From assembly GCF_019710585.1 (NCBI RefSeq), contig NZ_JAIFZQ010000026.1:1-64000 (forward strand): a stretch of DNA of 64,000 nucleotides. Reading direction: 5' to 3'. The DNA comes from Arthrobacter sp. MAHUQ-56 (GTDB taxonomy: Bacteria > Actinomycetota > Actinomycetes > Actinomycetales > Micrococcaceae). Below, in pieces: positions 18,809 to 26,984 of this stretch. Positions within the stretch are counted from its first letter, which is position 1. Every line of letters starts with the position of its first letter. The translations under genes and the position numbers were made by a program. Below the pieces are notes generated by a model that was given only the letters and a program-made list of their open reading frames with translations, was not told the origin of the DNA and searched no databases.

Positions 18809-20439
18809 TGTCTCTGCTCCTTTGCCGGGGGCGCCGCTGCCGGCAGGAAGACTTCGAACTTGGCGCCGCGCTGCCCGTTGATGGCCAGCGTACCGCCCAG
18901 CCGGCTGACAGCCTGCCGGACCAGGGCGAGGCCGATGCCCCGGCCGCCCATACCTGCGGGCTTCGTGCTGTAGCCGTGCCGGAACATTTGGTCCACAGCC
19001 GCGGCGTCGATTGCCGGGCCGGAGTCGTTGACAGCGATGTCCAGCCCCTCTTCGTCGGATTCGACGGTCAGGTCCACCCGCCGCGGCGGTGCCCCATCGG
19101 CGGCAGCGTCGATGGCGTTGTCCAGCAGGTTGCCCAGGATGGTCACCAGGTCCTGCACGGCAACACCGGGAGCCGCGCCCGAACCCAGGGTGGACACCTC
19201 CAGCTGTACGCCACGCTCGTGCGCCTCGGCCACCTTGCCCATGACCAGCGCACCCAGCACGGGTTCGTCGATGGAGCTCACCATGTCATCGGTCAGCCGC
19301 TGGCTCAGGGCCAGGTCCTGGGTGGCGAAGTCCAGGGCTTCCGCCGTCCGGCCGAGTTCCAGGAGCGAAACCATGGTGTGCAGCCGGTTGGCATGTTCAT
19401 GGGTCTGGGCCCGCAGCGCGTCGGAAAGGGTCCGCATGGTCTGCAGCTCGTTGCCGAGGGCCTCAATTTCCGTCCTGTCACGCAGCGTTGCCACGGTTCC
19501 GTAGACAGGGATCTTCCCGCGTGCGCCAGGGGACTTCGGACCCCTGGCTGGCCCTTGGTTCACCACCAGGACCCGGGAGCCGGTCAGGACTATCTCATCC
19601 TTGGTGCTTCGTCCCGAATCGAACAGGCTGCGCAGTTCGCTGTCCAGGGGAAGGTCTGCCAGCGATGGAGGCCGCGTAGGATCGTTGCTGCCGGTTTCGG
19701 GCAAGCCCAGCAGCTCGGCGGCCTGGTCGTTGTACATCACCACGCGCTTCCTGGCATCGATCAGGATCAGGCCCTCGCGGACCGAGTGCAGGACGGATTC
19801 GTAGTAGGCGAACAGCTGCGCCAACTGTTCCGGCCCCCAGCCCCGGGTGACTCCGCTCAGGTACCGGCCCAGCAGCCAGGACGCCAGGGATCCGCCAACC
19901 AGCAGCGCGACGCCGAGGGCAAGCAGGGCGGGCAGGCGTCCGGCGAGGGCGACGTCGACGTTTCGGACGGTAACACCCGCAGCCACCAGCGCCTTCACCG
20001 TTCCCGCGGAATCCTTGACGGGGACGATGGTCCGCACTGAAGGGCCGAGCGTGCCGGCCGTGACTTCCGTGAAGGACCGTCCCTGCAGGGCGGCGTCGAT
20101 GGAGCCGATGTACGGCCGGCCAAGCTCCTCGTCCTTGGGATGCGTCCAGCGGGTCCGGTCCGGAGCCATGATGGTGATGAAGTCAACATGCGCGGCAGCT
20201 GTCACGTCCCTGGCATAGGGCTGCAGGAGGGCGGACGGATCCTGTGTCGCTGCCGCCTGGAGCACCAGGGGATTGGCCGCGATGGACGCTGCCACCCCTT
20301 CCATGCGGCGGCCTTCCTCATCGTAGGTGCGGTCCTTCGCATCCACGTAGGCGGCGGTACCCACGATGGCGATGAAGGAAATGACGATCAGCAGGTTTGC
20401 CAGGAAGAGCCGGCGCGCGATACTCCAGCGGTGGATCAT
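18805..20439 (-). CDS. CitA/DcuS/DctS-type sensor histidine kinase
   Basis: 544 residues. Membrane segments at about 11-31 and 169-192 flank an extracytoplasmic PDC-type sensor domain (about 35-165). A PAS domain follows at about 205-290. The H-box RAQTHEHANRLHT has H347 as likely phosphorylation site; the ATPase domain shows NLLDNAIDAA (437-446), DSGPAI and GGRGIGLALV. The start at 20439 has GGAGG just before the ATG; the same frame is open far upstream, but that part is antisense to dctA, parA and scpA and is not coding. Likely ligand: a C4-dicarboxylate or citrate. Confidence 0.92.
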   Translation of the reverse strand: MIHRWSIARRLFLANLLIVISFIAIVGTAAYVDAKDRTYDEEGRRMEGVAASIAANPLVLQAAATQDPSALLQPYARDVTAAAHVDFITIMAPDRTRWTHPKDEELGRPYIGSIDAALQGRSFTEVTAGTLGPSVRTIVPVKDSAGTVKALVAAGVTVRNVDVALAGRLPALLALGVALLVGGSLASWLLGRYLSGVTRGWGPEQLAQLFAYYESVLHSVREGLILIDARKRVVMYNDQAAELLGLPETGSNDPTRPPSLADLPLDSELRSLFDSGRSTKDEIVLTGSRVLVVNQGPARGPKSPGARGKIPVYGTVATLRDRTEIEALGNELQTMRTLSDALRAQTHEHANRLHTMVSLLELGRTAEALDFATQDLALSQRLTDDMVSSIDEPVLGALVMGKVAEAHERGVQLEVSTLGSGAAPGVAVQDLVTILGNLLDNAIDAAADGAPPRRVDLTVESDEEGLDIAVNDSGPAIDAAAVDQMFRHGYSTKPAGMGGRGIGLALVRQAVSRLGGTLAINGQRGAKFEVFLPAAAPPAKEQRQ

Positions 20440-20493
20440 GCGTACCTCCAGCCTCTTCCCGGCCTGTGCGCCGCGACCAATATGAACGCAACG

Positions 20494-20507
20494 GTGAGCT
20501 GGATCAC
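20494..20507. promoter_or_regulatory. CRP/GlxR-like site upstream of dctA
   Basis: GTGA-GCTGGA-TCAC has both 4-base half-site cores of the CRP-family pattern. It lies between the divergent kinase gene and dctA, 95 bases before the dctA start. Its core TGAGCTGGATCAC differs by one base from the site at prpE. Confidence 0.55.
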
Positions 20508-20601
20508 GGGGTGCCCAATGATGGATATCACATCGCAAGGACGTGTTGAGCCCAGAGACTGCGCCGCAGCGTCTATCAGAATATCCACAAGGAGACACAT
20601 C

Positions 20602-21948
20602 ATGGCTTCTCAACGAGGAGAGTCGCCCGAGACCGCGACGCCGCGGCGCAAGGGACTGGACAAGTCGCATTACCTCTACATTGCCGTTATCGCCGCCGTC
20701 ATCCTCGGCGCAGTGGTGGGCCTGCTCTTCCCCGAGGTGGGCAAGTCCCTGAAGCCCCTCGGAGACGGCTTCATCAAGCTCATCAAGATGATGATCGCGC
20801 CAGTCATCTTCTGCACCATCGTCCTGGGCATCGGCTCCATCGCCAAGGCCGCCACCGTCGGCAAGGTGGGTGGACTGGCGCTGGGCTACTTCATCATCAT
20901 GTCCACCTTCGCGCTGGCCATCGGCCTGGTGGTGGGCAACCTCATCCACCCCGGTGAAGGATTGAAGCTGACACCCTACGACCCCAACAAGAAGGCAGCC
21001 ACGGACAGCACCGTCGACTTCCTGCTGGGCATCATCCCGGGTGACGTCCCCGTACTGCCCACCCTGCTTGCCGCCATCCTGGTTGGCTTCGCGCTCCAGA
21101 AGATGGGCGCCCAGGGCGCGCCGATCCTGAAGGCCATCGGCCACGGCCAGGCGCTGGTGTTCCGCATCCTCATCATGATCATGTGGCTCGCTCCGGTGGG
21201 CGCCTTTGGCGCCATCGCCGCTGTCGTCGGGGCAACCGGCGTCCAGGCGATCGTGAGCATGTTCACCCTGATGATTGCCTTCTACATCACCTGCGCCCTG
21301 TTCATCGTGGTCATCCTCGGCGGCCTCCTGCAGGTGGTGGCAGGCGTGAACATCTTCAAGCTGATGAAGTACCTGGCCCGCGAGTACCTCCTCATCTTCT
21401 CCACCTCGTCCTCCGAGGCCGCCCTGCCGCGCCTCATCGCCAAGATGGAACACCTTGGTGTCTCCAAGCCCGTCGTCGGCGTCACCGTTCCCACCGGCTA
21501 CTCGTTCAACCTGGACGGCACGGCCATCTACCTGACCATGGCCTCCCTCTTCGTGGCCAACGCCATGGGAACCCCGCTGGACCTTGGTGCCCAGATCTCC
21601 CTGCTGGTCTTCATGATCATCGCCTCCAAGGGCGCCGCCGGTGTCACCGGCGCCGGCCTGGCCACCCTCGCGGCAGGCCTGCAGGCCCACAAGCCGGAGC
21701 TGCTGGGCGGCGTGGGCATGATCGTCGGCATCGACCGCTTCATGTCCGAAGCCCGCGCCCTGACCAACTTCACCGGCAACGCCGTTGCCACGGTCCTGAT
21801 CGGCACCTGGGTCAAGGAAATCGACGGCGGCCAGGTGGGCCGCGTACTGTCCGGCCAGGAGCCGTTCGACGAAGCCACCATGCTGGCCCACCACCACGGC
21901 GAGATGGCACCGAAGGAAGAAGGCGCCCGCGAGGCAGCCAAGGCCTAG
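20602..21948 (+). CDS. dctA: C4-dicarboxylate/H+ (Na+) symporter DctA
   Basis: 448 residues of the DAACS family. It imports succinate, fumarate and malate. Family motifs are clear: STSSSEAALPRL, GYSFNLDGTAIYLTMA and MSEARALTNFTGNAVATVL, with about eight membrane helices and two re-entrant loops. The start has AAGGAGA at 20589-20595. The two-component system next door on the opposite strand is its likely regulator. The soluble C-terminal tail is rich in H, E and K. Confidence 0.94.
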   Translation: MASQRGESPETATPRRKGLDKSHYLYIAVIAAVILGAVVGLLFPEVGKSLKPLGDGFIKLIKMMIAPVIFCTIVLGIGSIAKAATVGKVGGLALGYFIIMSTFALAIGLVVGNLIHPGEGLKLTPYDPNKKAATDSTVDFLLGIIPGDVPVLPTLLAAILVGFALQKMGAQGAPILKAIGHGQALVFRILIMIMWLAPVGAFGAIAAVVGATGVQAIVSMFTLMIAFYITCALFIVVILGGLLQVVAGVNIFKLMKYLAREYLLIFSTSSSEAALPRLIAKMEHLGVSKPVVGVTVPTGYSFNLDGTAIYLTMASLFVANAMGTPLDLGAQISLLVFMIIASKGAAGVTGAGLATLAAGLQAHKPELLGGVGMIVGIDRFMSEARALTNFTGNAVATVLIGTWVKEIDGGQVGRVLSGQEPFDEATMLAHHHGEMAPKEEGAREAAKA

Positions 21949-21969
21949 CCTTCGGCAGTACCATCGCGA

Positions 21970-22006
21970 AAAACCGCCCCCGCAGCCGTGCTGCGGGGGC
22001 GGTTTT
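21970..22006 (+). terminator. Rho-independent terminator after dctA
   Basis: A perfect 16-bp stem, AAAACCGCCCCCGCAG (21970-21985) with CTGCGGGGGCGGTTTT (21991-22006), has a five-base loop and a built-in U-tract. It ends the carbon-use island and separates it from the chromosome-segregation genes. Confidence 0.93.
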
Positions 22007-22025
22007 CTGCATGCCAAGGGACAAC

Positions 22026-22107
22026 CTTCGACCTCAACTAGAGGGTCAAGGCTCAACATCCGCGGAAAGTCAAGTTCCCTCGAATACCGTGTCGGGCGCT
22101 GTAACCT
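22026..22107 (+). promoter_or_regulatory. Leader blocks shared with the second merR gene, and parA-like promoter
   Basis: CTTCGACCTC (22026-22035), GTCAAGGCTCAA (22045-22056) and TCAAGTTCCCT (22070-22080) recur, with one mismatch in each of the first two, in front of the merR gene at 33803. A -10-like TAACCT is at 22102-22107. The arrangement suggests a site for one of the MerR-type regulators in this window; which one is inference. Confidence 0.5.
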
Positions 22108-22167
22108 TGGGAGCAAGAACGAACGGCGCTGGCGAGCCAGCGGCAGGAAATCACCGTCATCGAAAGT

Positions 22168-23079
22168 GTGGACAGATACGTGAGCAGCGAACAGGGTTCG
22201 GCAACTCTGGAAGGCACGGAATTCGACCTGGATAACGCGGTGATGGGCCCCACGGGACGGCCACTGCGCGAGTTCCCCGAACCCGCGCCGCTGTCCTCCC
22301 ATGGCCCGGCCCGCGTCATCGCCATGGTCAACCAGAAGGGCGGGGTCGGCAAGACCACGTCCACCATCAACCTTGCCGCGGCGCTCGCCGAGTATGGCCG
22401 CCGCGTCCTCCTGGTGGATTTCGATCCCCAGGGTGCGCTGTCGGCAGGGCTGGGCGTGAACCCGCACGAACTGGACCTCACCGTGTACAACGTCCTGATG
22501 GACCGCAAGGTGGACATCCGGGAAGCGATCCACCAGACCGGCGTGGAGAACGTCCACCTGCTGCCGGCCAACATCGACCTCTCCGCGGCGGAAGTGCAGC
22601 TGGTCAACGAGGTGGCCCGGGAGCAGGTCCTGGACCGTGCCCTCAAGAAGGTCGAGGACGACTACGACGTCGTCCTGATCGACTGCCAGCCCTCCCTGGG
22701 CCTGCTGACGGTCAACGCCCTCACGGCCGCCCATGGCGTCATCATCCCGTTGATCTGCGAGTTCTTCGCCCTCCGCGCCGTGGCACTGCTGGTGGAGACC
22801 ATCGACAAAGTCCAGGACCGGCTCAACCCGCGGCTGCAGGTCGACGGCGTGCTGGCCACCATGTATGACGCACGGACGCTGCACAGCCGGGAGGTCATCA
22901 CCCGCCTGGTTGAGGCCTTCGGCGAGAAGGTATTCGAGACAGTCATCAAGCGCTCCATCAAGTTCGCCGATGCCACCGTCGCCGCGGAGCCCATCACCAG
23001 CTATGCCGGCAACCACGTGGGCGCGGACGCCTACCGCCGCCTGGCCAAGGAGCTGATTTCCCGCGGCGGCGCACCCTAG
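22168..23079 (+). CDS. ParA/Soj-like ATPase
   Basis: 303 residues. The deviant Walker A NQKGGVGKTTSTIN starts at about residue 54, and DFDPQGALSAGLG and the Walker B region VVLIDCQPSLGLLTVNAL follow. A 50-residue N-terminal arm precedes the fold. No parB is nearby; instead the gene is joined to scpA and scpB, matching Rv1708-Rv1709-Rv1710. It probably helps position chromosomes or the SMC complex. The GTG at 22168 is weakly supported; a GTG at 22180 is the alternative. Confidence 0.88.
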   Translation: MDRYVSSEQGSATLEGTEFDLDNAVMGPTGRPLREFPEPAPLSSHGPARVIAMVNQKGGVGKTTSTINLAAALAEYGRRVLLVDFDPQGALSAGLGVNPHELDLTVYNVLMDRKVDIREAIHQTGVENVHLLPANIDLSAAEVQLVNEVAREQVLDRALKKVEDDYDVVLIDCQPSLGLLTVNALTAAHGVIIPLICEFFALRAVALLVETIDKVQDRLNPRLQVDGVLATMYDARTLHSREVITRLVEAFGEKVFETVIKRSIKFADATVAAEPITSYAGNHVGADAYRRLAKELISRGGAP

Positions 23080-23086
23080 CCACGCC

Positions 23087-23902
23087 GTGGCCGATCCCAA
23101 ACCCGGCTTCGAGGTGCGGCTGGCCAACTTCACGGGCCCGTTCGACCTTCTCCTCGGACTGATCGCCAAGCACCAGCTGGACATCACGGAAGTGGCCATT
23201 GCCACCGTGACGGATGAATTCATCAAATACATCCGCAAGCTGCAGGATCTCGGCGAGGAATGGGCACTGGACGAGGCAAGCGAGTTCCTCGTGATCGCAG
23301 CCACACTGCTCGACCTCAAGGCGGCCCGGCTCCTTCCGGCCGGTGAAGTGGAGGACGATGAGGACATCGCCCTGCTGGAGGCCCGGGACCTCCTCTTCGC
23401 CCGCCTGCTCCAATACAAGGCCTTCAAGCAGGTGGCCGCCCTCCTCGGCGAAACCCTGCAGCAGGAAGGCCGGCGTTTCCCGCGGCAGGTGGGGCTGGAG
23501 GAGCATTTCGCCGCGATGCTGCCCGAGCTGGTCTGGAAACACACGCCGGACCAGTTCGCCGCCCTCGCCGAAGCGGCACTTCGGCCCAAGGCGCCGGCAG
23601 AACCTCCGCAGGTGGCCCTCGGCCACCTGCACGGCAGCAACGTCAGCGTCAAGGAGCAGGCAGAGATACTGGGGCTGCGGCTCCAACGGGAGTCGCCGCT
23701 TTCCTTCCGGTCGCTGATCGCCGACGCCGGTTCCCCCCTGGTAGTGGTGGCGAGGTTCCTGGCCCTGCTGGAGCTGTTCCGCGACCGGGTGGTGTCCTTT
23801 GACCAGCTCTCGCCGCTGGCGGAGCTGGCCATCCATTGGACCGCCGGGGACCGGGACTGGTCCGCAGAAAACGTGAGCGAAGAGTACGAGGAGCAACCGT
23901 GA
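23087..23902 (+). CDS. scpA: Segregation and condensation protein A (kleisin)
   Basis: 271 residues. ScpA closes the SMC ring. The N-terminal signature FEVRLANFTGPFDLLLGLIAKHQLDITEV and SEFLVIAATLLDLKAARLLP are typical, and a C-terminal winged-helix region (VVVARFLALLELFRD) binds the SMC head. It starts with GTG 7 bases after the ParA-like gene and overlaps scpB by 4 bases. Confidence 0.93.
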   Translation: MADPKPGFEVRLANFTGPFDLLLGLIAKHQLDITEVAIATVTDEFIKYIRKLQDLGEEWALDEASEFLVIAATLLDLKAARLLPAGEVEDDEDIALLEARDLLFARLLQYKAFKQVAALLGETLQQEGRRFPRQVGLEEHFAAMLPELVWKHTPDQFAALAEAALRPKAPAEPPQVALGHLHGSNVSVKEQAEILGLRLQRESPLSFRSLIADAGSPLVVVARFLALLELFRDRVVSFDQLSPLAELAIHWTAGDRDWSAENVSEEYEEQP

Positions 23903-24558
23903 ATCCGGAACCGGAAATGGAAGCAGAGAATGATCCGGACTTCCTGCGGCGTCCCGGTGGCGCCAAGGCCGCGATCGAAGCAGTCCTGATGGTCCTGGAC
24001 GAACCTGCCACGGAGGAGGAACTGGCCGCTGGGGTGGGGCTGACCGTGGGGGAGGTGCGGTCGCTGCTGGCAGAACTCCAGCGTGAGTACAGCGGCTATA
24101 CTGTTAGTGCCCCGGATATGGAAGACGACAGCCCAGCTGGCTTCGGTTCCAGCCCCCGGGGTTTTGAATTGCGGAACATCGCCGGTGGCTGGCGGATCTA
24201 CTCACGCGCAGAGTTTGCCGACGTCGTTGGCAAGTACGTGCTCGAGGGGCAGACCGCCAGGCTCACCCAGGCGGCATTGGAAACGCTGGCAGTTATTGCA
24301 TACCGCCAGCCCGTTTCCCGGGCCAGGGTGTCTGCAATTCGCGGAGTCAATGTCGATTCTGTCGTACGGACACTGGCCCAGCGCGGGCTGATCGAGGACG
24401 CGGGACCGGATCCCGAGTCTGGCGCGCTCCTGTACCGGACCACCTCGTACTTCCTCGAGCGGATGGGGATTGGTTCGGTGGAGGACCTGCCTCAATTGTC
24501 GCCGCATTTGCCGGGGCTCGAGGGGATCCCGGAGTTCTACGACGCCGACACCATGTAG
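23899..24558 (+). CDS. scpB: Segregation and condensation protein B
   Basis: 219 residues with two winged-helix domains, the second containing TQAALETLAVIAYRQPVSRARVSAIRGVNVDSVVRTL, the family hallmark. ScpB dimers bind ScpA in the SMC complex. The GTG at 23899 sits in GTGA over the scpA stop and has GAGGAG at 23888-23893, so it was chosen over longer frames. The stop codon is within the stem of a likely terminator. Confidence 0.93.
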   Translation: MNPEPEMEAENDPDFLRRPGGAKAAIEAVLMVLDEPATEEELAAGVGLTVGEVRSLLAELQREYSGYTVSAPDMEDDSPAGFGSSPRGFELRNIAGGWRIYSRAEFADVVGKYVLEGQTARLTQAALETLAVIAYRQPVSRARVSAIRGVNVDSVVRTLAQRGLIEDAGPDPESGALLYRTTSYFLERMGIGSVEDLPQLSPHLPGLEGIPEFYDADTM

Positions 24559-24591
24559 GCAGGAAGTTCCTGCCTGCGCGAATATTTTTAT
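24557..24591 (+). terminator. Probable terminator overlapping the scpB stop
   Basis: AGGCAGGA (24557-24564) pairs with TCCTGCCT (24568-24575) over a three-base loop, followed by GCGCG and the U-rich AATATTTTTAT. The left arm includes the last two bases of the scpB TAG. Confidence 0.65.
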
Positions 24592-24668
24592 CAGGGCAGA
24601 CTAAATCTGCGCGGCTGGCTAGGGTTGTCTTTGGACATCGTGCCGGCCAATACCTTGAAGGACGGGTC

Positions 24669-25871
24669 ATGACACAGGCGGGACGCCAGGGTTCACCACG
24701 TAACGGTTCGGGACGCAGCGGCAAGGAACGCGGTTCCCAGCAGCGCAGCCCACAGGGCGGAAATTTCAGCGGGGGATCCCGCAGCGGCGCGGGCAAGCGC
24801 GCCTCCGGATTCGGCGGCGACCGGCCGCACCGCGCGCCCAAGCCGCGCGAGGAACGCTTCGTTGACCCCGATCTCGGTGGCCAGCCCGCACACGGAACGG
24901 AGGCCTCCAAGCCGGCCAAGCCGTCGTCGCGCAAGCCCGCAGCCCGCAAGCCCGGCGCCAAGAAGGCGCCCGGAACCCCCGGCGCGCCCAAGCCCAAGCC
25001 GCGCACCGGTGCCCCCGGCGCGGCAGCCTCCCGTGCCTTCGGCAGTGAACGCTTCGGCCAGAACCTGGGCCCGGTCCGCAAGCCCGGACGGAAGAAGAGC
25101 CCGCGCGGCAACGTTCCCCAGTCCGAACTCCATGATGCCGACGGCGTTCGCCTCCAGAAGGTGATGGCCTCGGCGGGAGTCGCGTCCCGGCGCGTCTGCG
25201 AGGAAATGATTGCCGAAGGCCGCGTGGAGGTGGACGGCCAGGTGGTCACCGAACTCGGCGTCCGCGTGGACCCCAAGACCGCGGTGATCCACGTCGACGG
25301 GCTGCGGATCCAGCTGGACGAAAACCTGGTCTACATGGTGTTCAACAAGCCCAAGGGCGTTGTTTCCACCATGGAGGACCCCGAGGGCCGCCCCTGCATC
25401 AGCGACTTCCTCAAGAGCAACAAGAACACCGGCGAACGGCTTTTCCACGTGGGCCGCCTGGACGTCGCCACCGAAGGCCTGCTGCTGCTGACCAATGACG
25501 GCGAACTGGCCAACCGGCTCACCCACCCGTCCTACGAGGTTCCCAAGACCTACCTGGTCCAGGTCCGTGGGCCGTTCCCGCAGGGCATCGGTGCGCAGTT
25601 GAAGGCAGGCGTTGAACTCGAGGATGGCATGGCTGCCGTCGACTCCTTCCGGCTGGTGGACTCCACGCCCGGACATGTCCTGATCGAGGTCGTGCTCCAC
25701 TCTGGCAAGAACCGCATCGTCCGCCGCCTCTTCGACGCCGTCGGCTTCCCGGTCCAGCGGCTGGTCAGGGTCAAGGTCGGTCCCATCGGCCTGGGAGACC
25801 AGCGCCAGGGCAGCATCCGCAACCTGGGCAAGCAGGAAGTCGGGCATCTGCTGGCATCCGTAGGACTCTGA
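24669..25871 (+). CDS. rluB: 23S rRNA pseudouridine synthase (RluB type)
   Basis: 400 residues. The enzyme core (about 155-400) has an S4 domain (VRLQKVMASAGVASRRVCEEMIAEGRV) and the RsuA/RluB catalytic motif GRLDVATEGLLLLTNDGELA with the nucleophilic aspartate. The first 150 residues are a basic G/S/R/K/P/A-rich extension that looks disordered, more than half again the length of the core. Modification near U2605 of 23S rRNA is the usual activity. GAAGGA precedes the ATG. Confidence 0.92.
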   Translation: MTQAGRQGSPRNGSGRSGKERGSQQRSPQGGNFSGGSRSGAGKRASGFGGDRPHRAPKPREERFVDPDLGGQPAHGTEASKPAKPSSRKPAARKPGAKKAPGTPGAPKPKPRTGAPGAAASRAFGSERFGQNLGPVRKPGRKKSPRGNVPQSELHDADGVRLQKVMASAGVASRRVCEEMIAEGRVEVDGQVVTELGVRVDPKTAVIHVDGLRIQLDENLVYMVFNKPKGVVSTMEDPEGRPCISDFLKSNKNTGERLFHVGRLDVATEGLLLLTNDGELANRLTHPSYEVPKTYLVQVRGPFPQGIGAQLKAGVELEDGMAAVDSFRLVDSTPGHVLIEVVLHSGKNRIVRRLFDAVGFPVQRLVRVKVGPIGLGDQRQGSIRNLGKQEVGHLLASVGL

Positions 25872-25874
25872 CCA

Positions 25875-26984
25875 ATGTCGGCATTCCACAGCCACGGCCG
25901 CGGACACCTGAGCGGACCGGTGGTGGTCATCGGAACGGGACTGCTGGGCACCAGCATCGGGCTGGGCCTGCGCGGCCGCGGCGTCCCGGTGTTCCTCTCC
26001 GACCCCTCACCGACCAACCAGGCAGTGGCCGTTGATATCGGGGCGGGGCGCCCCCTGGCCGAACTGGGCGATGCCACGCCTGAGCTGGTGGTCGTCGCGG
26101 CGCCGCCGGACGTCACCGCCCACGTGGTGCACCAGGCCCTGGAGACATACCCCGAAGCGGTAGTGGTGGACATCGCCAGCGTCAAGGCCGGCATCCAGTC
26201 CAGGCTCCGCAACGTGGGGGCCGACCTGTCCCGCTACGTCGGAACCCACCCCATGGCGGGGCGGGAAAAGTCCGGCCCGGTGGCAGCGCGCGGCGAACTG
26301 TTCACCTCCATGCCCTGGGTAGTCTGCCCCTCGGAGGAGACATCGGCGCATGCCCTGCAGGTGGCACGGTCGCTGGCCTCCGACCTGGGCGCCGTTGTTT
26401 CCCAGTTCACGGCCGACGAACATGACGAAGCCGTCGCCCTGGTCTCGCACCTGCCGCAGGTGATGGCATCGCTGCTGGCAAGCCGGTTGCAGGGTACGCC
26501 GCTGCACGCGCTGTCCCTCGCCGGCAACGGTCTGCGGGACACCACCAGGATCGCCGCCAGCGATCCCACCCTGTGGGTGCAGATCCTGGGCGGGAACGCT
26601 GCCAAGGTGGTCGAAATCCTCTACGGCGTCCGCGAGGACCTGAACCGGCTGATCGGAACACTGGAACACCCCACCGCGCCCGGAGCGCGGCTGGACCTTG
26701 CCCAGCTGATCAGCGAGGGCAACGCCGGCCAGGCGCGGATTCCGGGCAAGCACGGCGGACCGCCGCAGGCGTACTCATGGCTTACCGTGCTCGTGGACGA
26801 CAGGCCCGGGCAGATCGCTCAGCTGCTCACCGAAATAGGTGAAATCGGCGTGAATGTTGAAGACCTCCGCCTGGACCATTCGTCCGGGCAGAACGTGGGC
26901 ATGGTGGAATTGTCAGTGTTGCCCAACAAGCACGACCACCTGATCGAAGCACTTAACGACCGCGGATGGCGGGTACTCCAGTAA
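25875..26984 (+). CDS. tyrA: Prephenate dehydrogenase with ACT domain
   Basis: 369 residues. The NAD-binding motif VVVIGTGLLGTSIG lies at 16-29, the catalytic region GTHPMAGREKSG at about 123-134, and a C-terminal ACT domain (about 290-369, SWLTVLVDDRPGQIAQLLTEIGEIGVNVEDLRL) probably binds tyrosine. It converts prephenate to 4-hydroxyphenylpyruvate. It begins 3 bases after rluB and its stop TAA overlaps the cmk ATG by one base, so it is in the rluB-tyrA-cmk operon. Confidence 0.92.
   Translation: MSAFHSHGRGHLSGPVVVIGTGLLGTSIGLGLRGRGVPVFLSDPSPTNQAVAVDIGAGRPLAELGDATPELVVVAAPPDVTAHVVHQALETYPEAVVVDIASVKAGIQSRLRNVGADLSRYVGTHPMAGREKSGPVAARGELFTSMPWVVCPSEETSAHALQVARSLASDLGAVVSQFTADEHDEAVALVSHLPQVMASLLASRLQGTPLHALSLAGNGLRDTTRIAASDPTLWVQILGGNAAKVVEILYGVREDLNRLIGTLEHPTAPGARLDLAQLISEGNAGQARIPGKHGGPPQAYSWLTVLVDDRPGQIAQLLTEIGEIGVNVEDLRLDHSSGQNVGMVELSVLPNKHDHLIEALNDRGWRVLQ

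Noticed and set aside
20440..23832. An open frame upstream of the sensor kinase that would make a 1675-residue protein on the minus strand.
   Set aside because: It is antisense to dctA, the parA-like gene and scpA, has low-complexity H/Q/G composition without domains, and the kinase has its own GGAGG-preceded ATG at 20439.
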